Shown: positions 1 to 6,181 of the stretch, piece after piece
Layout of the letters: the number at the start of each line of letters is the position of its first letter
Numbering within the stretch: position 1 is the first letter of the stretch
Source: Oscillospiraceae bacterium
GTDB lineage: Bacteria > Bacillota > Clostridia > Oscillospirales > UBA929
NCBI GenBank assembly: GCA_009777685.1
Contig: WRLJ01000091.1
Location: 1 to 6,634 of the forward strand
Direction: 5' to 3'
Length of the DNA stretch: 6,634 nt
The notes under the pieces: model-generated
Databases searched by the model: none
Told to the model about the DNA's origin: nothing
Seen by the model: only the letters and a program-made list of their open reading frames with translations
Position numbers and translations under genes: made by a program

Positions 1-656
1 TCCCCCACGGGGCCGGCGGCGCCCCGGGCCACGCCGGCAATACCCATAAAGCCCATGCCCGCCCGTCCGCCCGGGCCCGCGCCGGCGGCGCAGGCCGCCA
101 CGGCTTTCTCCGGGGGAACGCTCTCCCCCGTCAGGGCCGATTCGTCCACGCGCAGGGCGGCGCACTCCAAAAGCCGCACATCGGCGGGAACGCTGTCCCC
201 CGCCTCCAGCAAAATGACGTCGCCCCGCACAAGCTCCGGGGCCGGCACACGCGAGACGGCCCCGCCGCGCCGCACACGGGCGGCGGGCACGGTCATTTTT
301 CGCAGCGCCTCCAGCGCGGCCCCGGCGCGGGACTCCTGGATCGTGCCGAGGACGGCGTTCATCAGCACAACGGTCAGGATGATCGCCGCGTCGGTCCATT
401 CCGCCCCCTCCCCCGCCAGCAGCGGCGCCAGCGCCGACACGGCGGCGGCGCACAGCAGAACCCAGATCATAAAATCACTGAACTGCGCGGCGAACAGGCC
501 GAATACGGAACGGCGGCCGGCCTCCCGCAGCTGATTCGGCCCCTCAGCGCACAGGCGTTTGGCGGCCTCCGCGTCCGTCAGGCCGCCGGCGCGGCTTCCG
601 AGCTTTTTCAAGACCGCCTCCGGCGGCAGGGTATGCCAGAGCGTGGGCAGAGACAT
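1..656 (-). CDS. Type-II cation-transporting P-type ATPase, N-terminal part (runs off left edge)
   Basis: This is the N-terminal 218 residues of an ion-pumping P-type ATPase of the plasma membrane; the gene continues past the left edge. Residues 5-45 match the Cation_ATPase_N domain (W-x-x-L-P-x-E-A-V, GLTDAEAAKRL, GPNQL). TM1 is about 60-80 and TM2 about 88-106, followed by the QESRAGAALEAL stalk. The actuator domain follows, with GDVILLEAGDSVPADVRLL and the dephosphorylation motif LTGES at 175-179. The start ATG is at 656-654, with AAAGGA at 671-666 nine bases upstream. The order of motifs resembles bacterial Ca2+ pumps of the LMCA1/SERCA type, but the DKTGT phosphorylation site and the ion-binding helices lie outside the window, so the ion is not assigned. 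After TGES the usual N-M-x-F-x-G-T segment reads GMGFMGI in an Ala/Gly-rich stretch, which is a divergence from the family. The gene is transcribed divergently from dnaJ. Confidence 0.9.
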   Translation of the reverse strand, partial: MSLPTLWHTLPPEAVLKKLGSRAGGLTDAEAAKRLCAEGPNQLREAGRRSVFGLFAAQFSDFMIWVLLCAAAVSALAPLLAGEGAEWTDAAIILTVVLMNAVLGTIQESRAGAALEALRKMTVPAARVRRGGAVSRVPAPELVRGDVILLEAGDSVPADVRLLECAALRVDESALTGESVPPEKAVAACAAGAGPGGRAGMGFMGIAGVARGAAGPVG

Positions 657-670
657 GGCAGCGCATCCTT

Positions 671-704
671 TCCGGACAGGTATGCCTATATATACCTGTC
701 CGGA
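671..704. promoter_or_regulatory. Perfect 13-bp inverted repeat, candidate operator for the P-type ATPase
   Basis: The arms TCCGGACAGGTAT (671-683) and ATACCTGTCCGGA (692-704) are exact reverse complements around an 8-nt centre, GCCTATAT. The element lies 15 bp upstream of the ATPase start codon, abuts its ribosome binding site and covers the TATATA that could be its -10 box. This position suits a repressor operator. No T-run follows on either strand in the right orientation (the A-run at 708-714 precedes it when read on the minus strand), so it is not a normal terminator. I do not recognise the half-site as that of a specific regulator. Confidence 0.6.
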
Positions 705-717
705 GCGAAAAAAAGAA
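689..717 (-). promoter_or_regulatory. Weak candidate promoter for the P-type ATPase
   Basis: On the minus strand TTCTTT (717-712) is followed after 17 bp by TATATA (694-689). The -35 is poor and the -10 is fair. The -10 lies inside the palindrome, which would allow repression by a bound protein. The predicted start near 682 gives a leader of about 26 nt. Confidence 0.3.
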
Positions 718-768
718 CCCGCCCGTCCCCCCCGCGCGGCGCGTCAAAATTTGCGGAACGCGGCGCGT

Positions 769-797
769 TTGCAAATTGGGATGACCTGTGGTATGAT
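769..797 (+). promoter_or_regulatory. Sigma-A-type promoter of dnaJ and the downstream cluster
   Basis: TTGCAA (769-774), a 17-bp spacer and TATGAT (792-797) give a good housekeeping promoter, with transcription expected to start near 804. No CIRCE element (TTAGCACTC-N9-GAGTGCTAA) is present, so HrcA control is not indicated. The -35 overlaps the octamer palindrome TTTGCAAA (768-775), and GGTAT (790-794) / ATACC (805-809) flank the -10. Both are possible regulator sites, unproven. Confidence 0.7.
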
Positions 798-841
798 AAA
801 CGGGATACCGTAACAGCCAATAGCGAAGGGAGCCTGACCCC

Positions 842-1972
842 ATGCCCGAGGAGAAGCGGGATTTTTATGAAGTGCTGGGCGTTTCCAAAACGGCCGGCGA
901 CGACGAACTGAAAAAAGCCTACCGGAAAATCGCCAAGGAATGCCATCCCGACCTCAACCCGAACGATCCGGCGGCGGAAAAGCGTTTCAAGCAGGCCAAC
1001 GAGGCCTACGAGGTGCTGAGCGATCCCGAGAAGAAGGCCCGCTATGACCAGTACGGTCACGCGGGGGTGGACCCGGCCTACGGCGCGGGCGGCCCCGGCG
1101 CGGGCGGATTCGGATTCGGCGATATGGACCTGGGCAGCATCTTCGAGACGTTCTTCGGCTCCGCGTTCGGCGGAGGAGGCGGAGGGCGGAGCGGAGCGCG
1201 CAAGGGCGACAGCCTGCGCGCCACGCTGGTGCTGTCCTTTGAGGAGGCCGCCTTCGGCACGGAGAAGGAGATCGCCGTCCCCCGCGTGGAGGAGTGCGAG
1301 GCCTGCTCCGGCAGCGGCGCGACCAGCAGCGCGGACATCGAGACCTGCCGCGAGTGCAACGGCGCGGGACAGGTGCGCACCGCCACGCGCACGGTCATGG
1401 GGATGTTCACCTCCACCGGGCCGTGCCCCGCCTGCCGCGGCCGCGGCAAGACCGTCAAAAACCCCTGCGCCCAGTGCAAGGGGGCCGGCGTACAGCGGCG
1501 GCGCGCCGTCATCAAGGTCCGGGTGCCCGCGGGCATCGACGACCGCCAGACGATCCCGCTGCGCGGACAGGGCAGCGCGGGGGCCGGCGGCGGACCGCCA
1601 GGCGACGTGCTGGTCACTGTGTCGGTGCGCCCGCACCCGCTGTTCACGCGCGAGGGCACGGCGGTTCACATGGAGCTGCCGCTGACGTTCACGCAGGCCG
1701 CGCTGGGCGCGGAGGTGGAGGTGCCCACGCTGGACGGGCGCGTCAAGTATACCGTCCCGGAGGGCACACAGCCCGGCACCGTGTTCCGCGTCAAGGGCAA
1801 GGGGATACAAAGCCTCGGCTCCAGGTCGCGCGGCGACCAGTTCGTGCATATCGTCGTCGAGGTCCCCAGAGGACTGAGCAAGCGCCAGCGCGAGCTGCTG
1901 CTGGAGTTCGCCGCCGCCGGCGAGGCCGGCAACAACCCCAAGCACAAGAGTTTTTTCGATAAATTCAAGTAA
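842..1972 (+). CDS. dnaJ: Chaperone protein DnaJ (Hsp40)
   Basis: A 376-residue type-I J-protein, the usual length, which delivers unfolded clients to DnaK in the cytoplasm and stimulates its ATPase. The J domain covers residues 6-70, with the essential HPD tripeptide at 35-37. A Gly/Phe-rich region follows at 75-117 and includes DMDLGSIFETFFG. The zinc-binding region has all four CxxCxGxG repeats intact: CEACSGSG (C152/C155), CRECNGAG (C169/C172), CPACRGRG (C195/C198) and CAQCKGAG (C209/C212). The C-terminal substrate-binding domains run from about 220 to 345 (PHPLFTREG, GDVLVTV, RGDQFVHI). The ATG has AAGGGAG (826-832) nine bases upstream. No hrcA, grpE or dnaK is adjacent, unlike the usual clostridial operon, so it may be either the sole DnaJ moved elsewhere or a second copy. 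It is followed after 18 nt by the glycosyltransferase gene, with no terminator between. Confidence 0.97.
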   Translation: MPEEKRDFYEVLGVSKTAGDDELKKAYRKIAKECHPDLNPNDPAAEKRFKQANEAYEVLSDPEKKARYDQYGHAGVDPAYGAGGPGAGGFGFGDMDLGSIFETFFGSAFGGGGGGRSGARKGDSLRATLVLSFEEAAFGTEKEIAVPRVEECEACSGSGATSSADIETCRECNGAGQVRTATRTVMGMFTSTGPCPACRGRGKTVKNPCAQCKGAGVQRRRAVIKVRVPAGIDDRQTIPLRGQGSAGAGGGPPGDVLVTVSVRPHPLFTREGTAVHMELPLTFTQAALGAEVEVPTLDGRVKYTVPEGTQPGTVFRVKGKGIQSLGSRSRGDQFVHIVVEVPRGLSKRQRELLLEFAAAGEAGNNPKHKSFFDKFK

Positions 1973-1974
1973 CC

Positions 1975-1980
1975 GGGGAG
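1975..1980 (+). promoter_or_regulatory. Ribosome binding site deciding the GTG start at 1991
   Basis: GGGGAG lies 10 nt before GTG 1991 but only 1 nt before the in-frame GTG at 1982. The spacing favours 1991, which shortens the protein by three residues. Confidence 0.6.
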
Positions 1981-1990
1981 TGTGCTGCCA

Positions 1991-4450
1991 GTGAGCAACT
2001 TTTTAGCGACCCAGCTCCCGCGCTTGATGCCGGTGCCGGTCCTCCTGTTCCTCGCGCTGTTCTTCGGGGTCTACTGGGCCGCGCAGCGGCCGGCGAAGGG
2101 CACGGCGGAATGGATTGATTTTGCCCGCCGCAAGAGCAGACCCGTTGAACTGTTCCGGCGGCATCCCCTGCGGCGGCGGGACTGGGCCGCGATGGCCGCC
2201 GTGACGCTGGTATACGCGGCGGTGACTTTCTTTTATCTCGGCGGGACAAACAACCCCGTTTCGTTTTACCGCTTTGAACACGCCAGCCAGCCCCTCTTAA
2301 TCACGCTGGACGAGCCGGAGGAGCTGAGCCGCCTGCAATACTATGTCGGGCTGAACCGCAACAACCATCAGGGCAGAACCCTTCAGCTGGACGCCTCCGC
2401 GGACGGTCTGGAGTGGATGAAGATCGCGGACATCCCGCGCGACTATACCATCACCTTCCGCTGGCAGGAGACGGCCGGAATCGCTACCTTCGGGCCGGTC
2501 AAGGCACTGCGGCTCTATACGGACAACTCCGGTCTGGATATCGGCGAGATCGCCCTGCGGGACCGGCACGGCAACCTGATCAACCCCTCCCGCCTCACCG
2601 TCACGCGCGAGGGCTGGGATTCCGCGGGGCAAACGCCCGGCCGGTACAGCTCCTTCGACCCGCGCACGGTTTTGGACGAGCCGAACGCCGTCCCCCCGCG
2701 CCGCTCGATCCTCATCAGCACGCATTTCGACGAGATTTATCACGCCTACACGGCCTATGAATTTCTGGAGGGCCGCTATCCGTATGAAAACACGCACCCG
2801 CCGCTGGGCAAGCTGACGACCGCGCTGGGCATCCGCTTGTTCGGCATGACGCCGTTCGGGTGGCGGTTCATGCCCGCGCTGTTCGGCGTGCTGATGCTGC
2901 CGTTTTTGTATGTGCTGATCCAAAATATGTTCGGCAAAACGCTGGTCAGCGTATGCGGCACGGTGATCTTCGCGTTTGATTTCATGCACTTTGTCCAGAC
3001 GCGCATCTCCACCATCGACGTGTACGCGGTCTTTTATATCATCGTCATGTACCTGTTCATGTACCGCTGGCTGACCCGCCTGGAGGAGACGCGCTTTGCG
3101 CGCACCGTGCCGGATCTGGCGCTGTCCGGGCTGGCGTTCGGCCTGGGCGCGGCCAGCAAGTGGGTTTGCATCTACGCCGCGCTGGGCCTGGTTTTATTGT
3201 ATATTTGGGGCATGGTCCGCCGTTACAGGCTCTCCAGCCGCCAGAAAAGGCCGTTTGCGGGCTTTTTCTGGAAAACCATCGCCGCGTCGGTGCTGTTTTT
3301 CGCGGTCATTCCCGCCGTGCTGTATATCACCGCTTATATCCCCTACGTCAGGGAGGCCCCCGTGACGCCCGTCAAGGTCTGGGAGGCCTGCTGGAGCAAC
3401 CAGAAGACAATGCTCGGCTATCACGGCAGGCTCGAGCAGATAGAGATCAAGGCGCCGGAGGACGGCTTTGTGTTCGAGCTTTCCTTCCGGCGGGGCGAGA
3501 GCATCAAGCGGGGCGAGACGTATATGAAATTCGCCGGTGAGGACGGTTCCCTGCAAGACCTGACCGCCGACAGGGACTGTAGGCTCTTCCGCGTGCTGAA
3601 GGGCGAGGGCAGGACCGTCCGCGAGGGCGAGACGATGGTGATCCTCTACACGGGCGGGCACGCCTTTGAGTCCAAGTGGTACCAGTGGCTGTTCAACATC
3701 CGGCCCGTATATTTCTACGCGGGCGACTACACGCGGGAACTCCCCGTCGCCGCGCCGGCGGACGGCACGGTGCGCTTTGCCCCGTGGAGCGACGAGCGGA
3801 TCAGCGGATTTGACTACGCGGAGGGCGACGTCATCCTGTTTCTGGATACGCCCGGCGGGCAGACGCTGGAGGTCGCCGCGCCGCGCAGCGCGAATATCCT
3901 TCGCTGGATGACGGAGGAGGGCGCGCCCGCGAAAGAGGGCGAGATTCTGCTGCATCTGGCGGGACCGTATATGCGCGCGTCCATCTCCACATTCAACAAC
4001 CCCATGATTTCGTGGGGCGGCCTGGCCGCGCTGGCCGCCGCTTTGTTCATGCTGGTCTTCCGCGGCAAAAAGCTCGCGTTGTTCATCCTGATCGGCTATT
4101 TGTCCCAGCTTGTGCCGTGGATGCTGATCGAGCGGACGACCTACGCCTATCACTACTTCCCCTCCACGGTATTTTGCGTGCTGGCGCTGTGCTTTGTGTT
4201 CGACACGCATCTGGAGCGCGTTTCCGCGCCGCCGCCGGACGGGACGGCGGGACAGCCGGTGAAAGACGCCCGTGTCCCCGCCCTGCCGGAGCCCCTGCGG
4301 CGTCTGCCGTCCCCGCGCGTGATGATGCTGGCGTTCACGGGGATTACCGTCGCGCTGTTTGCCCTGTTTTATCCGGTTCTGTCGGGATATCCCGTGCCGA
4401 ACACCTATGTCACCTATTTTCTGCGCTGGATGAGCACATTGCCGGTGTAG
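1991..4450 (+). CDS. PMT/GT39-type dolichyl- or polyprenyl-phosphate-sugar protein glycosyltransferase with extra extracytoplasmic domains
   Basis: An 819-residue polytopic membrane enzyme (from GTG 1991) of the protein O-mannosyltransferase superfamily, expected to move a sugar from a polyprenyl-phosphate carrier to an acceptor outside the membrane. TM1 is about 12-32, a very basic cytoplasmic loop follows, and TM2 is about 65-85. The catalytic acidic pair is D247-E248 in FDEIYHA, followed by ENTHPPLGK (266-274). About six TM segments cover 293-450, including FDFMHFVQTRISTIDVY. A large outer loop spans about 450-673, and four TM segments follow from 674 to 797 with YHYFP at 720-724. Three insertions are unusual: a discoidin-like beta domain at 85-197, and two lipoyl-like barrel-sandwich modules at 483-554 and 584-657. 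The conserved loop segments YHGRLE, SKWYQWLFNIRPVYFY and SISTFNNPMISWGG remain between and after them, so these are clean insertions into a normal PMT frame. Donor sugar and acceptor are unknown. It probably shares a transcript with dnaJ. Confidence 0.88.
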   Translation: MSNFLATQLPRLMPVPVLLFLALFFGVYWAAQRPAKGTAEWIDFARRKSRPVELFRRHPLRRRDWAAMAAVTLVYAAVTFFYLGGTNNPVSFYRFEHASQPLLITLDEPEELSRLQYYVGLNRNNHQGRTLQLDASADGLEWMKIADIPRDYTITFRWQETAGIATFGPVKALRLYTDNSGLDIGEIALRDRHGNLINPSRLTVTREGWDSAGQTPGRYSSFDPRTVLDEPNAVPPRRSILISTHFDEIYHAYTAYEFLEGRYPYENTHPPLGKLTTALGIRLFGMTPFGWRFMPALFGVLMLPFLYVLIQNMFGKTLVSVCGTVIFAFDFMHFVQTRISTIDVYAVFYIIVMYLFMYRWLTRLEETRFARTVPDLALSGLAFGLGAASKWVCIYAALGLVLLYIWGMVRRYRLSSRQKRPFAGFFWKTIAASVLFFAVIPAVLYITAYIPYVREAPVTPVKVWEACWSNQKTMLGYHGRLEQIEIKAPEDGFVFELSFRRGESIKRGETYMKFAGEDGSLQDLTADRDCRLFRVLKGEGRTVREGETMVILYTGGHAFESKWYQWLFNIRPVYFYAGDYTRELPVAAPADGTVRFAPWSDERISGFDYAEGDVILFLDTPGGQTLEVAAPRSANILRWMTEEGAPAKEGEILLHLAGPYMRASISTFNNPMISWGGLAALAAALFMLVFRGKKLALFILIGYLSQLVPWMLIERTTYAYHYFPSTVFCVLALCFVFDTHLERVSAPPPDGTAGQPVKDARVPALPEPLRRLPSPRVMMLAFTGITVALFALFYPVLSGYPVPNTYVTYFLRWMSTLPV
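2243..2581 (+). other. Discoidin (F5/8C)-like beta domain within the glycosyltransferase
   Basis: Residues about 85-197 of the glycosyltransferase lie between TM2 and the catalytic DE motif, on the predicted outer face. The pattern is typical of galactose-binding/discoidin jelly rolls: a strand reading LITLDEPEELSRLQYYVG, then LQLDASADGLEWMKI, then GPVKALRLYTDNSGLDIGEIALRD near the end. Such domains usually bind carbohydrate or lipid, but no binding residues can be assigned here. The fold call rests on strand pattern only. Confidence 0.6.
3437..3652 (+). other. Inserted lipoyl/biotinyl-like barrel-sandwich module 1
   Basis: Residues 483-554 of the glycosyltransferase. Two half-motifs of the biotinyl/lipoyl type are visible: IKAPEDGFVFELSFRRGESI followed by KRGET, and then DCRLFRVLKGEGRTVREGET followed by MVIL. 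At the hairpin tip, where carrier domains have the modified Lys of E-x-M-K-M, this module has Gly/Glu/Asp (AGEDGS), so it should not carry lipoate or biotin. It sits between the family segments YHGRLE and HAFESKWYQW. Confidence 0.65.
3740..3961 (+). other. Inserted lipoyl/biotinyl-like barrel-sandwich module 2
   Basis: Residues 584-657 of the glycosyltransferase repeat the pattern of the first module: VAAPADGTVRF, then FDYAEGDVILFLD, then LEVAAPRSANILRWMTEEGA, then KEGEILLHL. The hairpin tip reads TPGGQT and again lacks a lysine. It lies between the family segments RPVYFYAGDY and SISTFNNPMISWGG. Sequence identity to module 1 is low but the order of the APxDGxV and (E/R)GE/D turns is shared, which suggests an old duplication. 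Confidence 0.62.
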
Positions 4451-4476
4451 CGGCGGAACGGCAAAAATAAAGAATC

Positions 4477-4481
4477 AGGGG
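4477..4481 (+). promoter_or_regulatory. Ribosome binding site for the TTG start at 4491
   Basis: AGGGG ends 9 nt before TTG 4491. This supports the non-ATG start, after which the protein begins directly with the family's DYHTHS motif at residues 5-10. Confidence 0.6.
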
Positions 4482-4490
4482 CGTTGCCGA

Positions 4491-5291
4491 TTGTTTTGGG
4501 CGGATTACCATACCCACAGCGTGTTTTCGCCGGACGGCTGTGACGATATGCTTGCGCTGGGCCGCGCGGCGCGGGCGGCGGGCCTGCGGGAGATGGCCGT
4601 GACCGACCATTGCGACATGGGAGCCGATGATTTTGACGCGGAAGGGTACCGCGCCGCGCTGACGGAGGCGCGGGCGGCCCTGGAGCGCGAGGGCCTCCGG
4701 CTGGTCCGCGGCCTTGAGCTGGGCGAGGCCACGCATGACCCTGCGCGGGCCGCGGCGGTTGTGCGGGACACTCCGCTTGACTTCGTGCTTGGCTCGTACC
4801 ACCGGCTCAAAGGGGACCGCGATTTTTACTACTATGAGGATTACGGCGGCGCGGACGGATGCCGCGCGCTGATCGGGCGCTATCTGGATGAGCTGCCGGA
4901 ATTGATTGCGTTGGGCTGCTTTGACGTGCTGGGGCATTTGACGTACCCGCTGCGCTACGCGCGCCGCTTCGCCGGGCTGGCCGATGTCAGCTTCTCCTGG
5001 CATCGGGAAAAGACGGAGGCCGTGCTGCGGGCGCTGATCGGCGCGGGAAAGGGCCTGGAGCTGAACGTCTCCGGCCTTGGCCGGCGGGACGGGGCGCCGA
5101 TGCCGGATTTAGACCTGTTGAAGCTCTACCGGGCTTTGGGCGGCGAGATCGTCACGGTCGGATCGGACGCGCATGACGCCCGCGGCGTCGGGCGCGGCAT
5201 TCCGGAAGGCTACGCCCTGCTGCGCGAGGCCGGCTTCCGCTATGTCGCGGCTTATCGGGAAAGGAAGGTGCGCTTTGAAGCTCTGGATTAG
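4491..5291 (+). CDS. Histidinol-phosphatase, PHP family (HisK/HisJ type)
   Basis: A 266-residue cytoplasmic metal-dependent phosphoesterase of the PHP superfamily, most like the histidinol-phosphatases that convert L-histidinol phosphate to histidinol in histidine synthesis (EC 3.1.3.15). The metal-binding motifs appear in order: DYHTHS (H7, H9), TDHCD (H40), GLELGE (E76), GSYH (H104), GHLTYP (H149) and GSDAH (D226, H228). Length and motif order fit the family. The start is TTG with AGGGG nine bases upstream; no upstream ATG in frame is better placed. No other his genes are in the window, and stand-alone copies are common in Clostridia. Some PHP proteins of this shape act on other phosphoesters, so the substrate is inferred from family. 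It follows the glycosyltransferase by 40 nt and its last 17 nt overlap the lipoprotein gene. Confidence 0.88.
   Translation: MFWADYHTHSVFSPDGCDDMLALGRAARAAGLREMAVTDHCDMGADDFDAEGYRAALTEARAALEREGLRLVRGLELGEATHDPARAAAVVRDTPLDFVLGSYHRLKGDRDFYYYEDYGGADGCRALIGRYLDELPELIALGCFDVLGHLTYPLRYARRFAGLADVSFSWHREKTEAVLRALIGAGKGLELNVSGLGRRDGAPMPDLDLLKLYRALGGEIVTVGSDAHDARGVGRGIPEGYALLREAGFRYVAAYRERKVRFEALD
5261..5268 (+). promoter_or_regulatory. Ribosome binding site deciding the TTG start at 5275
   Basis: AAGGAAGG lies 6 nt before TTG 5275, inside the end of the phosphatase gene. The in-frame ATG at 5293 has only a GG next to it, and the in-frame ATG at 5173 would put 34 residues with no signal character ahead of the lipoprotein signal. 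TTG 5275 gives a proper MKLWIR n-region. Confidence 0.7.
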
Positions 5292-6144
5292 GATGATAAC
5301 GCCGGCTCTGGCCTGCGCGGCTGTGCTGTGCGCCTGTACGGGCAGTCCCGCGCCCGCGGGCGAGCCTAGCTCTTCTCCCCCGGTTACGGAGGCGGCGACG
5401 GAGACGCCCACGCTGATTCCCGTCCCGCCGCAGGAAACGGAACCCCCGCAAAAAACGCCGCCGCCCTCCGCGGAACCCGCGCCCGTCTGGCCCGCCAATA
5501 CCGGCATCGGCATATCCGTCACGGCATGGAGCGACTTCATCAGCGAGAACGGCGAGCTTCTTCTGGCCGCCGACATCACGCTGCCCGTCTTCTCCGGCGC
5601 GCCGGACGCGATCGCGCGTTATTACGCGGCGGCGCTGGAGGACTTTCAGCGGTCCGCCCAGGCCCGGGCGGACGAAGCCAAAGAGATGTTCCGCGACGGC
5701 GCGCTGACGCGCCCCTACGCGCTCAGCCAGGGCTTCTCCATCGAATGCCATGCCGCGCGTCTCATCAGCGTAATCCGGACGGAGGAGCGCGATATGGGCG
5801 GGATGCATTCGGAAATGGAGGTCTACGGCGAAACCTTTTCCGCCGACAGCGGCAAGCTATTGGCTTTGGACGATTTTTTCACCGTTCCGCCTGAGGAATA
5901 CCTTCCCCTCCTGCTGGCAGGGGTCGCCGCCGATCTGGACGGAAGCGCCGCCGACCTGTTTGACGACTGGCGGGAGACCGCCGAAGCCCTGCTGCCCCGC
6001 GCGGCCTTCTGCGTCTCGCCGGAAGGGCTGAGCCTGTTTTATCCCGAATTGACCCTGGCCCCCTACGCGCTGGGCGTGGTCCGCGCGGACATCCCGTGGG
6101 ACATGGTATCCGATGCCGCCGCGCCAACCCCCTCCGGCGGCTGA
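5275..6144 (+). CDS. Lipoprotein with Pro/Thr-rich linker and DUF4163/DUF3298 (RsiV/PdaC-like) domain
   Basis: A 289-residue predicted surface lipoprotein. Residues 1-21 form a short signal (K2, R6, then a hydrophobic stretch) ending in the lipobox L-C-A-C, with C21 as the lipidated residue. The Cys at -2 is uncommon but tolerated. Residues 22-71 form a low-complexity linker with 16 Pro and 12 Ser/Thr out of 50. The globular part starts near 78. Residues 80-130 resemble DUF4163 (ADITLPVFSGAPDAIARYYA), and 184-275 resemble DUF3298 (GETFSADSGKLLALDDFF, then FCVSPEGLSLFYPELTLAPYALG). These domains occur in the extracellular part of the anti-sigma factor RsiV and in the deacetylase PdaC. No catalytic domain and no cytoplasmic anti-sigma domain are present, so the role is unknown. 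It overlaps the phosphatase gene by 17 nt, which suggests translational coupling. Confidence 0.83.
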   Translation: MKLWIRMITPALACAAVLCACTGSPAPAGEPSSSPPVTEAATETPTLIPVPPQETEPPQKTPPPSAEPAPVWPANTGIGISVTAWSDFISENGELLLAADITLPVFSGAPDAIARYYAAALEDFQRSAQARADEAKEMFRDGALTRPYALSQGFSIECHAARLISVIRTEERDMGGMHSEMEVYGETFSADSGKLLALDDFFTVPPEEYLPLLLAGVAADLDGSAADLFDDWRETAEALLPRAAFCVSPEGLSLFYPELTLAPYALGVVRADIPWDMVSDAAAPTPSGG

Positions 6145-6181
6145 GAAACACGCGTCGCCTTCCCCGAAGTTTGCAAATCAC

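Noticed and set aside
55..534. Open plus-strand frame of 159 codons at the left edge
   Set aside because: Low-complexity Ala/Arg/Ser/Pro product; it is the antisense of the P-type ATPase, whose minus-strand frame has clear family motifs.
657..841. CIRCE element or small RNA gene in the divergent region
   Set aside because: No GCACTC/GAGTGC pair is present, and apart from the palindrome and the promoters I see no stable structured element.
686..1945. Long minus-strand open frame of 419 codons opposite dnaJ
   Set aside because: An effect of high GC and codon bias on the antisense strand. The product has no recognisable motif, while the plus strand encodes an unmistakable DnaJ.
3194..4210. Minus-strand open frame of 338 codons opposite the glycosyltransferase
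   Set aside because: Antisense of a strongly supported gene; its composition (rich in Arg, His, Gln) is typical of shadow frames.
4439..4464. TTGCCG / CGGCAA repeat around the stop of the glycosyltransferase as terminator
   Set aside because: The 6-bp stem has a 14-nt loop and is followed by A-rich rather than T-rich sequence on the coding strand.
5173..5274. Longer N-terminus of the lipoprotein from ATG 5173
   Set aside because: The added residues overlap the conserved end of the phosphatase, lack signal-peptide character and have no good ribosome binding site; TTG 5275 has one at ideal spacing.
6115..6141. Inverted repeat GCCGCCG / CGGCGGC at the end of the lipoprotein gene as terminator
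   Set aside because: The 7-bp stem lies inside the coding end, has a 13-nt loop, and is followed by no T-run; likely chance in GC-rich DNA.
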